Below, piece after piece: positions 23,901 through 36,100 of a stretch of DNA of 64,000 nt. Position numbers and translations under genes: made by a program. A model generated the notes under the pieces. The model made no database searches. It was not told the DNA's origin and worked only from the letters and a program-made list of their open reading frames with translations. This DNA comes from Anarhynchus alexandrinus. Taxonomy: Eukaryota; Chordata; Aves; Charadriiformes; Charadriidae. Where the stretch lies: the NCBI GenBank assembly GCA_008711295.1, contig VUYV01000224.1:1280422-1344421 (forward strand). The letters are read 5' to 3'. Each line of letters opens with the position of its first letter. Position 1 is the first letter of the stretch.

Positions 23901-25029
23901 ACAAGTGGTAAAGCTTAGGGGCAAGACGTGGCAACCTTGACTCGGGAAGCACCAACAGCAGCGATCTTATCTGTTTCGTGGTTGCCACAACCAAAACAAG
24001 CTCCCCAGTGTGCTGCTCTCTGTACGGTTTCTACCCCAAACTTACTGCAAGTTAAAGAGTCCAAGACAAAGCGTGGAAGAGCAATGGGGTACAATTAGTA
24101 CCTTTTAAACAGGAAAGAAACTAAAGTGGCATTAACGGTTTTACTTCTTACAAGTATCAAGAAAGCCAGTTTCTTACTGAAAATTACTATGCAAGTCCGA
24201 ACCCGGACACGTATGTAGTAGTAGTATAAAGCGACCTTCTATTTCTGAATGGAGCACAGCATGCTGCTATAAACTGATTTATCTCTACAGTATATCAACC
24301 TCCTTGTTGAGCAAAGACTTGGGACACAGTGAGATGAAGACCCGACTAAGTGCATGAGCAGCTCCAACAAGTCAGCAGAACCACCCTGAGCCAAAAGCAA
24401 GGCGTGCGCTTCGGCACTTCCGAATCGGTGAGTTCTCTGCAAACCACACCCTCTCCCTTTTTTGCCCCTCAAGGGACCCGGCGCTCTCAGCCACCTCCAG
24501 CCCTGGCAGCAGGGCAACACGGTCAAACGTTAAGTTGGACAGACCCTGTACCAGTATCGGCACTCAACTGTGCCAGAAATCAGCTGAACCATAATATTCT
24601 TCTTTGGGGGTCACTATGAAAGGGGAAGGAGAGTATAGCCTGAGAGAAGCCCGAAAATGGAAGAAAAACCGAGCAATAAACCATGCAATGTAATAAAAAT
24701 GGCAGTTAGTCTAGTGAGTACGTAGATACTGGGCTCCTTTCAGTTTACAACTGAGAACTAAGGATGACTGCAGGGCACTGTAAAACGTTCATTCCTTTGC
24801 GTTAATTGCTGCTAGAGTCATGGTTTAGTATATTATACCAGCCTCAGCTTGCTCTAATTCCTTATCCTATTTGCTTTGGCCAGGATACTTTAAAAAAAAG
24901 AAGAAAAAAAAAGAAGGAGAAAATACTTTTAATGATTATTCAAGGGGGTACAGGAAAAGGTATTAATAAGATGTTCTGCAAGACACAAGGACACTCCTAA
25001 AGGCATCCTACTTTCACTCTGTAAGACAC

Positions 25030-25440
25030 ACAACCGACAACACGGCTTTGATGTGCACGCAGCGAAGTCGAGAAGAGCCATCTCCCACACACCGCGGCTG
25101 AACATGTTTCCACTGTCAGGCAAAAGAACCGCAAAGCGGCTCTCATGGAAACACGAGCCCGTGCCCCGTGGGACACACTTCTACATCGACAGCTTCCGCT
25201 ACCCTTGAAAATGTGCACAAGCTTGTACCCGCGTACCTCCAACCCGGCAAACCGGCCGAGTGCAGCCGCCCCGGCGGGGGCTGTGCAGCGCTGGGGGTTT
25301 CCCTCCCCGCCAGGGCACGGCCGCGGCTCCCCGGGAAGAGGCGACGCCGCAGCCCTCGCTGCCTCCCCGGCCCTGCTGCTCCCCAGAGGCTCGCAAGATG
25401 AGCGCTCCCCTCTCCAAAACGGCTCTGCAGAGCTACCGGC
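25030..25440. promoter_or_regulatory. CpG island, possible promoter
   Basis: I count about 37 CpGs in roughly 420 bp, with GC near 60 percent, so observed/expected CpG is close to 0.9. This meets the usual criteria for a CpG island (over 200 bp, GC above half, ratio above 0.6). The densest part is 25241-25380, with CCGCGG, GGCGACGCCGC and several CCGG sites. Its edges are sharp against AT-rich flanks. In vertebrates such islands usually mark transcription start sites or Polycomb-regulated elements. No clear first exon or start codon context can be chosen, and reading frames are open on both strands as expected from base composition. Confidence 0.5.
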
Positions 25441-25513
25441 AAACTCCTTGACACAGATCCAGAATACAGAAAGAAACAATGGCAATTAGGCCCCAAAATG
25501 AGTATTTGAATTT

Positions 25514-25576
25514 AAAAACAACAAACAAACAAACGAGCCCACACAACAACAAACCACACACGCGCGCACACACAAA
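25514..25576. repeat. (CAAA)n then (CA)/(CG) tract
   Basis: ACAAACAAACAAAC is followed by CACACACGCGCGCACACACA. The alternating purine-pyrimidine part at 25554-25573 has the sequence type that can form Z-DNA. It lies just beyond the 25 kb CpG island. Confidence 0.85.
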
Positions 25577-26684
25577 AATCCCATCGGGAAAATCAGATAC
25601 AGCCAGAGCTGATCCTATCATCCCCGGCTTCATAAGTGATTGACACCAATCAAGTCTCTCCATGTTCCTGCGGAGGAACTACACGACCCCCGTGCCTCAG
25701 AAGAGAAAACCTAGCCACACAAATGCTGAGTGACCTGCTTCAAAAAAGAAAAAAGAAAAAGCAAGCAGAGGCAAAAGCCAGCTGTGTTTCAATCCTGAGT
25801 TATGAATCCCCAATACAATAGGGAGGAGCTGGCACGGCTGCTTCAAACCCCTGCTGCCCAACTCCAGCAAGATTCTCATTAACAAACAACTGAAAAACAA
25901 AGCTTTGCCACCGTCTCCTGTTTCTCGGAGGTTAGCCCCTTGGCACCCGCACACCTGCCTCCCCGGAGGGCACGGCTTTGGTGCGTGGTTTTATTTGCAT
26001 CAGTTCTCAGCAGAACAGGAACCCTCCGACCACAGGTCAGGGCACACGCGTGGAACGGGGCCGGTCTGTACAACCCAGTTCAGCACGCTGCTACTGCCGA
26101 GCTCGCGGAAAGAGAAGTAATTGACATATTCAATACAACTTCATACCTATATTAATTTAATGTACATAATTATACAGATTACTTAATAACTGCATTATAA
26201 ACATATTTACCTACACACAAATCATTAAGAATCAGAAAAGCACTAAATAAAAAGGTGAGTAAAAGCTTTTACAAAGCCATGGAAGTGAAGTCACTACTCC
26301 ACACAGAAGTTTGCTATCTCGAGACTGGAATTACAATGCACATTCATTTTGTATCCTTTTATATGAATGATATCTCTAAACGCTTTATGATGTTAAATAA
26401 CACACAGCTGCACAATTTAATGAGCAGCAGCAACAGGGAAAAGCTGTATAAGGAAGTAAAAAGAAAAGATAGGGAAGCATCTGATTTTCAAGTGAAAGTT
26501 AGTGAAATGAAACAGCAATGAAGCAAGCATTATACAGGGAAATTGTTCAAGATGGCAGGGTCTTCTAAGGTAAAAGCTCTGGGAGAACAGAGCAACAAAG
26601 GAAGCAGATTCACTCACTGGGTGGTTAAAAACAAGAGGGTTTTTGAACTTCCAGTAAGGGATGACATCTTGGTTAAGGGACTGG

Positions 26685-26795
26685 ATTCTGAAAAACAAGA
26701 GCTTCAGACCCCAGCTTCATCACTGACCTCCTGGGGGACCTCAGACAAATTTCTTCACCCTTCCCCAGATTTTCTCTCTCCCTTTTCTAGGAGAA
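26685..26795 (+). mobile_element. MIR-type SINE fragment, old
   Basis: The order of motifs follows the tRNA-derived MIR core: CCAGCTTCATCACTGACCT, then a GACCTCAGACAAATTTCTTC segment equivalent to the 'accttgggcaagttactt' part, then CCCAGATTTTC in place of the 'cagtttcctc' part. It is heavily diverged and has no flanking duplications. Confidence 0.5.
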
Positions 26796-29282
26796 GATGA
26801 TCTCATTGATCCCTTTCCCCAAAACATTTCCTGCCCATTCTACCTACCTTCAAAATCTCTTCAGCTCTACAAGCAGACATATGGACAGCGAGGTCCCACG
26901 CCTGGCAGCCGATACGTGCCAGGCAAAAAGGCAATGAAAAGGCAACATCTCTTAAGGGCAAAAATGAGCCTCAGGTTTCATTTTAGGGAGTTTTGTTTGG
27001 GTTTTTTTCACAACAAATAGACTTTCAACAGAATATTTACAAATGAGAAGTAAATTGTGTCAGTGCTCAGCAGTATTATGGACTGAATCCTCATTAAGGG
27101 TCTCACTGACAGTATGTAGCTAGCTCCCGCACTGCTTGGGCCCTGCAAGGAGCTGGAAACTCTAGCATCCACCCTCTAAAGTTATTATTCAACAACAAAC
27201 GAGTACTATATTTAGAACTCTTTCCATGAAGTAGCAGTATCCAAGAGCCATTAAGCCAAGAGGCATTCAAAGGTTAAACAAGTCTATCAGGCATTCCTCC
27301 CACCCCCGAGTTTCTGTATGCAGGTTACATCTCAGTTATCTCTTACACATGCATCTCCATTTTATAAAATATCTTTGCTCCGAGGAGTGAGATACTGCAC
27401 CAAAAATTACCATCTCTAGTGCCTGTATCCAGATAGTGACCTTACAACTACAGGAGCACATATACACAATTACTCTGACTTAATTTAAAAGGCTTTGCTA
27501 GCAAAGATTAATTTAACTTGTTAAACAATCTAGAAAAAACCCTACTTTCCTTTCTCTCAGCTACTTCAGTCAATATTTCGGCTTCTCAAGCTGCTCTGAA
27601 CAACACACATTCTTCATTCTTTGATTTTGTTCATATTTTAGGAAACAACTGTTAGATCATGTCGAGATTTAGATTTCATTCTCTGCAAGGAAGTGTGGCC
27701 GAGCTACAGAAACAAGCAGAGAACAACTCTTAGCTCCGCTGGAGTTACACGTAGTCTTCAGGAAATTAAAACTACCTCCAGCACCAGTCATCAGCAGGGT
27801 TTGGAAACTGGGACTTGCAGCTCCTTAACACAATACCCCATCACTTGAGCTAAAAGAGCAGCATGACTGCATCGCTGTAGGAGTATGCTGCTGTCCATGT
27901 GCAGAAGCCACGTGGGAGGAAGGGGCATAATGCAACACATTTCACCAGCGTGTTACAAGGACAATTTCTCTGTGCATCATCCCTCTACCTCCCCCTGCCT
28001 TCAAATGGATAAGGCTTTGTTACTTTTCTTCCAGAGATGACACAAGGCTTGAACTGTGTTCGTAAAGCTCTTTTGCATCCTGCAATAACCAACACAAAGA
28101 CATCAAAAAGCTCAAGACAAACGCATAAAAGTGCCACAGCAGCTGTGGTCTGCTAAACTGAAGTAACAGATAAACCAGTCAGATCATGTTAATAAAAAAA
28201 AAATCCACCTTGCTAAGCAGACCAAGCTAGAAAAGCAGTCTGAACAATCAGTAACGTCAGTGTCTTAAATTGTTGATTGTGTCTCCTCCTAAGCTCTTAC
28301 GAAACACAACCAGCGGGGCTGGACGACTCAGCATCCAAGGACAAAGGATCAGCAGGCATGTAAGCACCAATATTTATGTAATGTATGTCATGTTCACAGC
28401 CACAATGAAATCATTGTCTTCCAAGGGGGTTGGTATGTTTGGAGCATTTGTTTGTTATTTCTAAAGATGCAGGAGGCAAAGCAGTTAAAAATAAAGAGGT
28501 CACTGCATGCAAAATTAATCTTTAACTGCCTACACTGCTTTAAATGACTTGTAAGGATTATAGTGCACTCCCCAAGCTGCGAGTACCTTTGTTAACAAAC
28601 AACTCCTCAAGAGGTGGTAGAGGGTAGACCACTAATAAAAGTCAGCTGGCAAGTTCCATCCACTTTCTTTACTCCCAGCAGCTACTCTTTCACTGGTTTC
28701 CTTTCCCCCCACGCGCTGCAGAGCACAGGGATGGGCGCACTCTGGACCTTCTCAACGCTGGCACAAGCGGCACTGCTTGAGAAGCGGACATGGCAAAGCC
28801 TTACCCCGTCTCACAGCCTCGCCTAAGCCCGTGCTTAAAATGGAAGGAACAGTGATGAAAATGAAGCTCTTTCCTCCTGTGAGGAGATTGCAGAGGATTC
28901 CTTTAAAATGCGACCTGTGGCAACGAGAGCTGTTAAATGCTTAACATGATGTTATGTGCAACACGACTTTAATGCTACACGCATAATCCAGCCCTGAAGA
29001 AGAGCAAGAGGCACACAGCAGAGATGTAGATTCTTCCCCCTGTAGCAAGGGGTGGTTGTTTAGTACTTGCCTATCAGCAAAGAATAAACTTCAGCAATAG
29101 TTACCAAGGTGCATCATAAAAGTCTAACCTAAAAGAACAATTAAAAATATGAATCTATATTTGGCATCTCCAGAGAGGAGTCACCCAGCTCAGATTCATG
29201 ACCTGCAGTATAAATCCACAGTGGACAGTCTGGAGAACCCTCTTAAAGGGAGGCATTATAAATATATGTTAATATAAACACA

Positions 29283-29402
29283 GAAGCCTGGTTTCAGTCT
29301 AAGAGGCAATCCCTGGATGGCCTCTGGCAGTTTTGCACAAGTCACAGTGCCACGTCTCAGTTTACCTATCTGAGAAACAGGAACAGCACCTTCCTATCTC
29401 CC
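29283..29402 (+). mobile_element. MIR-type SINE fragment, old
   Basis: This stretch contains GCACAAGTCACAGTG followed by CTCAGTTTACCTATCTGAGA and an A-rich turn. This matches the well-known MIR string of 'caagtcact ... ctcagtttcctcatctgtaaaa' in order and spacing. It is diverged, as expected for an ancient amniote SINE. Confidence 0.6.
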
Positions 29403-32400
29403 AGCGCCTTCTAAAGATTCAGGTTTCTAAAAGCACTTCTAAATCAGGACAACCCTCTTCATGTCACCTTTTCGAGCCGAAAAGAGACAAAGCAGACAAC
29501 TGCTGCAAAATTCACCAATTCAAAGTAGCCTCATCACAGATGCAACAGTTGGAAACTGATTTTTCTGAGAGACAAGGACTAAGGATACAGCTACCCATTT
29601 TATTCACTAAAAAGTGTCTAAAGCACGTCAGCTGTATGTGAAGTGGCTTGCTGCACTCCAGACAACTGGCAGGGTAACAAACTGTCACCTAGGTGACAAA
29701 ATAATGACCCTTCTGTGAAGCTCTTGCAGCGTCTCCTGGCCATAATTGGACACTGCTGTTCAAAATGCTAAGTGTGGGAGGGAACGAGATGGTACGATCA
29801 TGGATTTGGAAAGGCTGCAAGCTAACCTTTGGCTCAGCAGGCTAAACCGGACTGCTGTACGATGCTGTACTCGCCATCGTGATGAGGGCGGCCGAGAGTC
29901 TTGCTGTACCGGCAGGTCTGCAAAGTGCTGGGCAGAACCAGATGGCGCAGCCTCAACCAGTTCCCAGTCCCTGGCTCAGCCTCCTTCTACACCAAAAGGC
30001 GATGCTACCCATTGACACACCTGCTGTGATTGTCATCAAAAAGACAAAAGCATTAAATATGAGACACCACTAAATATTTTTCCCACTCTGTAAAACACTC
30101 ATGTATTTAGCATCTTGTAAGCATTACATCCATCAGGAATGGCCTACACGAGCTCCACAACAACAGGAATGTTGTTCTGCAAGATCTCAGAAGCTATGCA
30201 GGCCTATCTCTAAACACAACAGCAAGAAGGAGGGGGATAGAGAATTTGAAGAAAGCAATAGAAGCCTTAGAACTCCACAAATTTTTAATTTTCCAGCATA
30301 CAGTCCTCTGAGAACAGTATAACTTTAGCTGGCATGACATTAACTACATTGATTTCCATCTAAAGAATGAAGGGCTTTGCCAGCCCAGCAACAGCCTGAA
30401 GCTGCCATTGCAAGGGCTAAGAGAGTAAGTATTCCCTAAATGCTCCTGCTTGGGCCAGTAGGGGTGTATCCAGTATCAGCAGGTTGAACAAAACTAAGAA
30501 CTTGGAGGAAAAGTATTGAAGAAAGGAGAGACAGACACAGCTGACATACGCGCGCTCAAAGATCAGCGTAAGGGAAGCGTAAGTTCCAGCCCAGGCCGCG
30601 GTGGCAGAGGGTCTCACGCCTCCAGCCCCCAAGGCAGGCAGTCAACAAGACAGAAGAAAGCTGGCTCGAGTTAATGGATTCCGATTCACAGTAAAACAAA
30701 CAGCAGCACGACTTCACGGGGTTTGTTACCAAATGAGCCTTACACACATACTTGTTTTTTCTCAGCAATAAACAAGTTCAGTCAAGAAACCAAGAGGCAT
30801 TACTGTCCTCCAAAGGAGAGGCCACGGACTGCCAAAGCCAAGGAATGAGGCCACCGGGTCTTGCAGAGATAACCATTTGCAGATGAAAAGTCATTCCAAA
30901 CAGGTCCGGCCTGGAAGGGGTTACAAACCACCTTGCTGCTGTTGAGAGGCTGCACGGAATCAGCTTAGCAGCATCCTACAACTTCCCCAATAAAATGAGT
31001 GCAGGAAAACACAATATACAATTCACCTATTTGAAAGAATCAGGTTTAGTTACAGTCTTGCTGTACCAGCAGACTCGCTACTACTTTATGTCAAGTATGT
31101 CTTCACGTCAGGCCCATTAAACTAGCTGTAACATTTTAAAGTGTTGAAATACATTTGCTAAAGCCATGTAATGCACATACTTGAGCCCCTGCTTTCCCCA
31201 GGACTGCCTCCCTTCCAGCAGCCGGTGCCTGAACTCCTCAGGCTGTCACACTTCATTACAGTTAACTTAAGAAGATAAGCAACCTGGCTGTAATGACGAC
31301 AGCTTGGTCAAGTGGGCCAGGCATGCTACCCTCATCCCAGGAAGAGCAAGCTCTGGATGAGACACAAAATGAAAGCCTGCAAATACAAGTTTAGGCTCAT
31401 TAACCTGGAATGCAGCGGAGCAACCGTCGCTGGACACGGCGTGTCCCACAGAGCGCAGGAAAGCCAAGTTTCCACCCGACCCTGGAGCACACGCTGGCCT
31501 CGAGCCAGTGGTGGTACATCACCGTGTCAGGGAAGGAGGAGATAGAGGGGAGGGAGGAAAGTGAAAAGTAATAAAATAATACCAGATCATAAAATATTTT
31601 AGAATAAAATACTAACAATCTTTCCACAGCTCCAGCGAAGGAGCACATCACAAGAAGTAGGGCCAGCGCTTTTCACACCCTTTGTTGCACATCACGAATC
31701 CATAGCAAATATTAGACACATGCAGAGAAAATGCATTTGCTTAGTGGAAACTCACTGCAGTTCAGGACAGGACCAGGAAAGCAGCAGGAGAAGTCTGAGT
31801 TAAGAAGAAAAAGTGAACTGAGTACACTCATTTCTGTTCCTCTTGGCTTACTCCTGTACATCAGCTCCTAAACAACCAGGAATAGTTTCCATTGTATTTC
31901 CCCATAAATTCTGCTTTGATCATTCAGATAAACATTTGTTGCCTTCCCCTTGAAACAAGAATAAACTTTTCCATTCATGCTCATACCAAACCCAAACGTC
32001 TGACAAATGCAGGCAAAGAACAGAAAATATTTATATACCCAGGAGTAGGTATGGCTCCTCGCAGCTATCGGGGTAATGCAGTAATGGGGTTACATCAGAA
32101 GTTTAAGGAGGCAAGCTATAGCTTGAAATGAGCCATAGAAGCCCAACGTAACTCAAGATGAAATGGAAATCACCCTCTGACTAAGAGGTTTAACCAAGAT
32201 TAAAATGGCAAAATAGAAAAAAAGCGTTGCTCAGCTAATCTTGCAACTCTCTTCAAGTCCTATCACATCTGCATTGGCACATCTGCACGCAGCACCAGCC
32301 AGGCTCGCCCCAGGTGAGCTAAGGCAAGATAAAAGCAGATGCAGGACAAAAAAAAAGTCCATGTGTATAATGAGTTCCTGTGCTCAGGTCAAGTGAAGAT

Positions 32401-33131
32401 TAGACAGACAATGCTGGGAGGACTACACTTCTTTCTGTGAAAGGGATATTTCCATAACTAACATTTGAGAAGAGTGTTTTGCTTGTTAGGAGATGACAAA
32501 AGGTTGGCTCCTTTTGATCTTTCCCTTTATCCTCCTCAACAGAATTTTTTAAATCATTTTCTTTGGTGAGCTTCAGATCTAGCTGTGAACTACATTCCCA
32601 GGTGTTGGCATACGAACTCATGTCCTCAATAGGACTACATGAGATCCCAGGTGGGTACGGAGACAGACACTGTATGATGCATAGCATTTCTAATCCAGGT
32701 TGTAGGCAAAAATGATAATGGATGCATTGTGCTTCCTGTTTCCTTCAAGCAACATTTGCTACGGCTATGGGCAAGTTTAATTGTTTTGTTCTTCCATGAT
32801 TACCTTCCAAGAAGGTCCTCTTTCCAAAAGGCAGAGCTGGAGACTGTCATCACTAACATCTAATCCAACAGCCAATCTCATGAGAGACAATGAGGGGGGG
32901 AAAAAAAAATGAACCGAAAGAAGGCAGGTAAAAAGACGACAGTGTAGGACTCCGACAGTGTTTCTGCTAGCATTACCAGCTGGCAAAAGAACAGCCTCCA
33001 AAGTAATATTGTCTGTTCTCCCATTACTGTCATGGACATTCACACCGCTAAACCTTCACTTTAGCCAGCAGCAGGACGGCAGTATGACAGCAGGACACTT
33101 TAACTGCGTGCACAGGGCTGTCCCACCGGGG

Positions 33132-33161
33132 TCCCGCGGCGTGCGATCCCGCGGCGTGCGT
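33132..33161. repeat. 15-bp GC-rich tandem duplication
   Basis: TCCCGCGGCGTGCGA at 33132-33146 is followed directly by TCCCGCGGCGTGCGT at 33147-33161, with one mismatch. It forms a tiny CpG-dense spot in AT-rich DNA. Confidence 0.9.
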
Positions 33162-36100
33162 CGGCAGTACAAGCGCTCTGTCACCGAGAGGAGTGCAGGA
33201 GAGGGGAAGTCTCCAAAACATTTCCTCAAAGAAGCTCCAGAGTAAACTATGTACAACGCGAACAAATGGGTTATCACTAGGTACCTGTAATGCATGACAT
33301 GCTACTAAATGAAGGATAAGAGACACGTTTATACAGATTTCCTGCCTACCTCCTGTGACAATTCAGTAAACACTAGAAAATTTACATTTAACAAATCAGC
33401 ATCTAAATTTTCACCGGAACAGGTGTTCCAGCCTGTACGCGCCCTCTTAAAAGCCGCATTGAAGTCTTAATCCTTCATGTCGTGCTCTCTTGAGGTGATG
33501 AGACAGGAGTTTGTGGGTTTGGTATTTCGAAGGTGCGGCTGCAGACGGGGTTAGTTAATCAGCCCCCGCGCCAGCAGCAGTGATGTGCGTGCACATGCAC
33601 GCCACCGAACGGGTGATGCTTTGCACCCAGGTTCAAGGCACCTCCTTGCTGCCAGTAATTTATTCACACGTCCAAGCTCTTAATTTCTAAAGAGGCATCT
33701 TTCAAAAAAATTTAGCAACGCCTCAGTCATTTTGAGGCCCCAAAAAGGAGATTCACTAAAGCAGATAAGCCTATTTTGTTTATTTTTTAAAAGCTGTTTT
33801 CTTAACCTTGGATTTGACTGGCAGGTTTGACTCCTGGAAAGTCTATGAAACGAACAAACACACAAACACACGCCCCACCACCCCAATGCTACAACCAGCT
33901 TCGGGCAGCAACAGCTACAACCAGGCCACCTTCAGAGGGAAAGCCACAGCTTCTGAATCACTTGTTCTTGCAAACCCCTGCAGTTACCTACTGAAATACA
34001 GACATCATTATTGCCTCTGGATTCCTCACGGCATCAAAGACTCAGCTCTGACAGAGCCCAACTGGCAGAGTTAGCGAAGTCCTCTGAGCCCCAGAAATCT
34101 AATTAGATAGACAAAAATCACAAAAGCCTCAAAATACTCCAGCAAATGAATTTTACAAGAACTGCAGTGAAATAAATGCTGTATAACCTTTTGGACCCAA
34201 ATTGTATATCGAAAACTGGATTTATGTTTTCTTTTTAATGCTCACCAATTAGAAAGCCACCATCCAATGGCAGGTAGCAGAAAACGTTTTCAGAATCTTG
34301 TGAGAGTAAAAGTTGCACATCTAATGGAGAACGTTCAAATTACGAGGGTGCTGACCAAAGTCAGAAGGATGCATCTCTGCAAAATCCCGTTTAGGTGCAA
34401 CATTCACAGCAACCTGCAGACTTGATCAAATTTTTCTGCTCTTTGCTTTTTGGACAAACACTCAGGATCTAGAAACAGAGATGGACAATTCTGCCTCCAG
34501 CCTTTATCTGGGGCTTTGTGGTCAGAGGGCGAGGTTTCCCAGAAACTGTTCTACCAGCCAACCGCCCAGCCAAGGTCACCTTGCCATCCAGGCACCCCTT
34601 AGGAGCTTGCCCCCAAGTCTTCTGCTCTTGTCCCAAGGAGGGAAACACAGGGGATGAGAATCCCATATGCCTTGGGACACGGAGCAGAGGGACCCATGTC
34701 TGCTTCTGCTGCGGGCCGTTTTGTTTCTCCACAGCTGCTGAAGAACTGAGGCTTGTCCCAAACCAGAGACTTTCCTCTCTCAAATTAGTGAACAGGAGCC
34801 ACATCAGGGCTAACTGATAATGGAAACAGGATGGTGGCAGTGCCTAAAGATACTAGTTTAAAAGGTTTTATTACCTTTCAAATTAAGTTTACACAGGAAA
34901 CCTGACTTTCAATTTATTTGGAGACCCCTGCTACCTTCCTTAGGAGCCGGAAAATAATTTTCTACGCCTACTGACCCATGCTTCATTCACTTACGCAAGT
35001 GTGGATTTTATCTCCCCTGTATTTTGGAGAGGAACCAAACCAACAGGGCTTTCATGCGCTCCCTCCCCGCGTGCCAGAACCTCCCAGGGCGTGCAGAAGG
35101 GTGAGCTGAGCACACGGCAGGGCTGCTCAGAGGGTGGCTGGGGGTTGTCTTCGCAGGGCAGGTTATTATGGCCGATCACAGCTAACACAGGTTTCCTTGG
35201 TGGCGAAGGATTGGCTCAGATGTTCGTTACTTTACAGCCAACTAATGAACCAGGATTTACGGGAACATAAAAATTCACAAGGAAACTTAACAAATCTCAG
35301 ATAGTGTGTAAATTTACATCCAATATGTTTGGAACATGTCAATAAAATATTTATCATTACATTGTGCCTCTCCCAACTGTTGTGTTTTCCTCTTGGCAGA
35401 GGTTAAAATGACTCCTCCTCACCATCCTGTGTGTATGTTATAGATACGCTTTCAGAGCTGACTGCCAGTGGGGAACAGCAAATTTGGTTCAGGAGCATAC
35501 TCTTTAAAATTAAGCTTTCACAGAACAATTCAGATTAGGAGAGCAAGACTAAGTGTTTAATCTTCCCCTGCAATTCTTGACAATGTTCCTTTAGGGGGAA
35601 GAGAAATGCACGGCAAATCACTTTTTCTAGTAAGCATTTCCTATCACCCAAACCAATTCAGGACATGGAAACCTGACTGCTGAAATCAGAATCCAGCTTA
35701 AGAGTAATGGAAATACGTATCAATACGAACCACCTGCCCCTCTGTGCAGCTTTCCAGGTTTGGCTACTAACGCTCAGCCACCACAGCTTGCTGCCTGAAT
35801 GCTAAAAACCACTCAGAGAAGAAAGAGGGCATACACGCCAGTATCACACTCCCAACACCAGCCTCATCCTGTAAAATGCCCCTGAAAAAACCTTGGAACC
35901 ATCATGCATGCATTTGTTAAAAAAAAAAAAAGTACAAAAACACACATAAACTTACACAAAGTGTATACACATGCACAAAACCAGAAAATCCCTTTAATTC
36001 ACGCAGACTTTTAATCCAAAAGGATCTCAGTTGCTTTCCAAAGTGAATAAAGTTATCGGCCGCAGCATGGTCAGATCTACGCAATCATCTCCAGAGCAAA

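Larger units (their letters stand above)
18570..25020. other. Non-coding stretch around the 19.4 kb CpG patch
   Basis: Apart from the 19.38-19.72 kb CpG patch and the (CAAA)n tract I see nothing functional. A perfect 10-base inverted repeat with a 2-base spacer (AAAGCTCTTT / AAAGAGCTTT) lies at 21578-21599. A GC-richer spot lies at 21880-22000. A-runs occur at 18863-18874 and 24892-24912. Confidence 0.65.
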
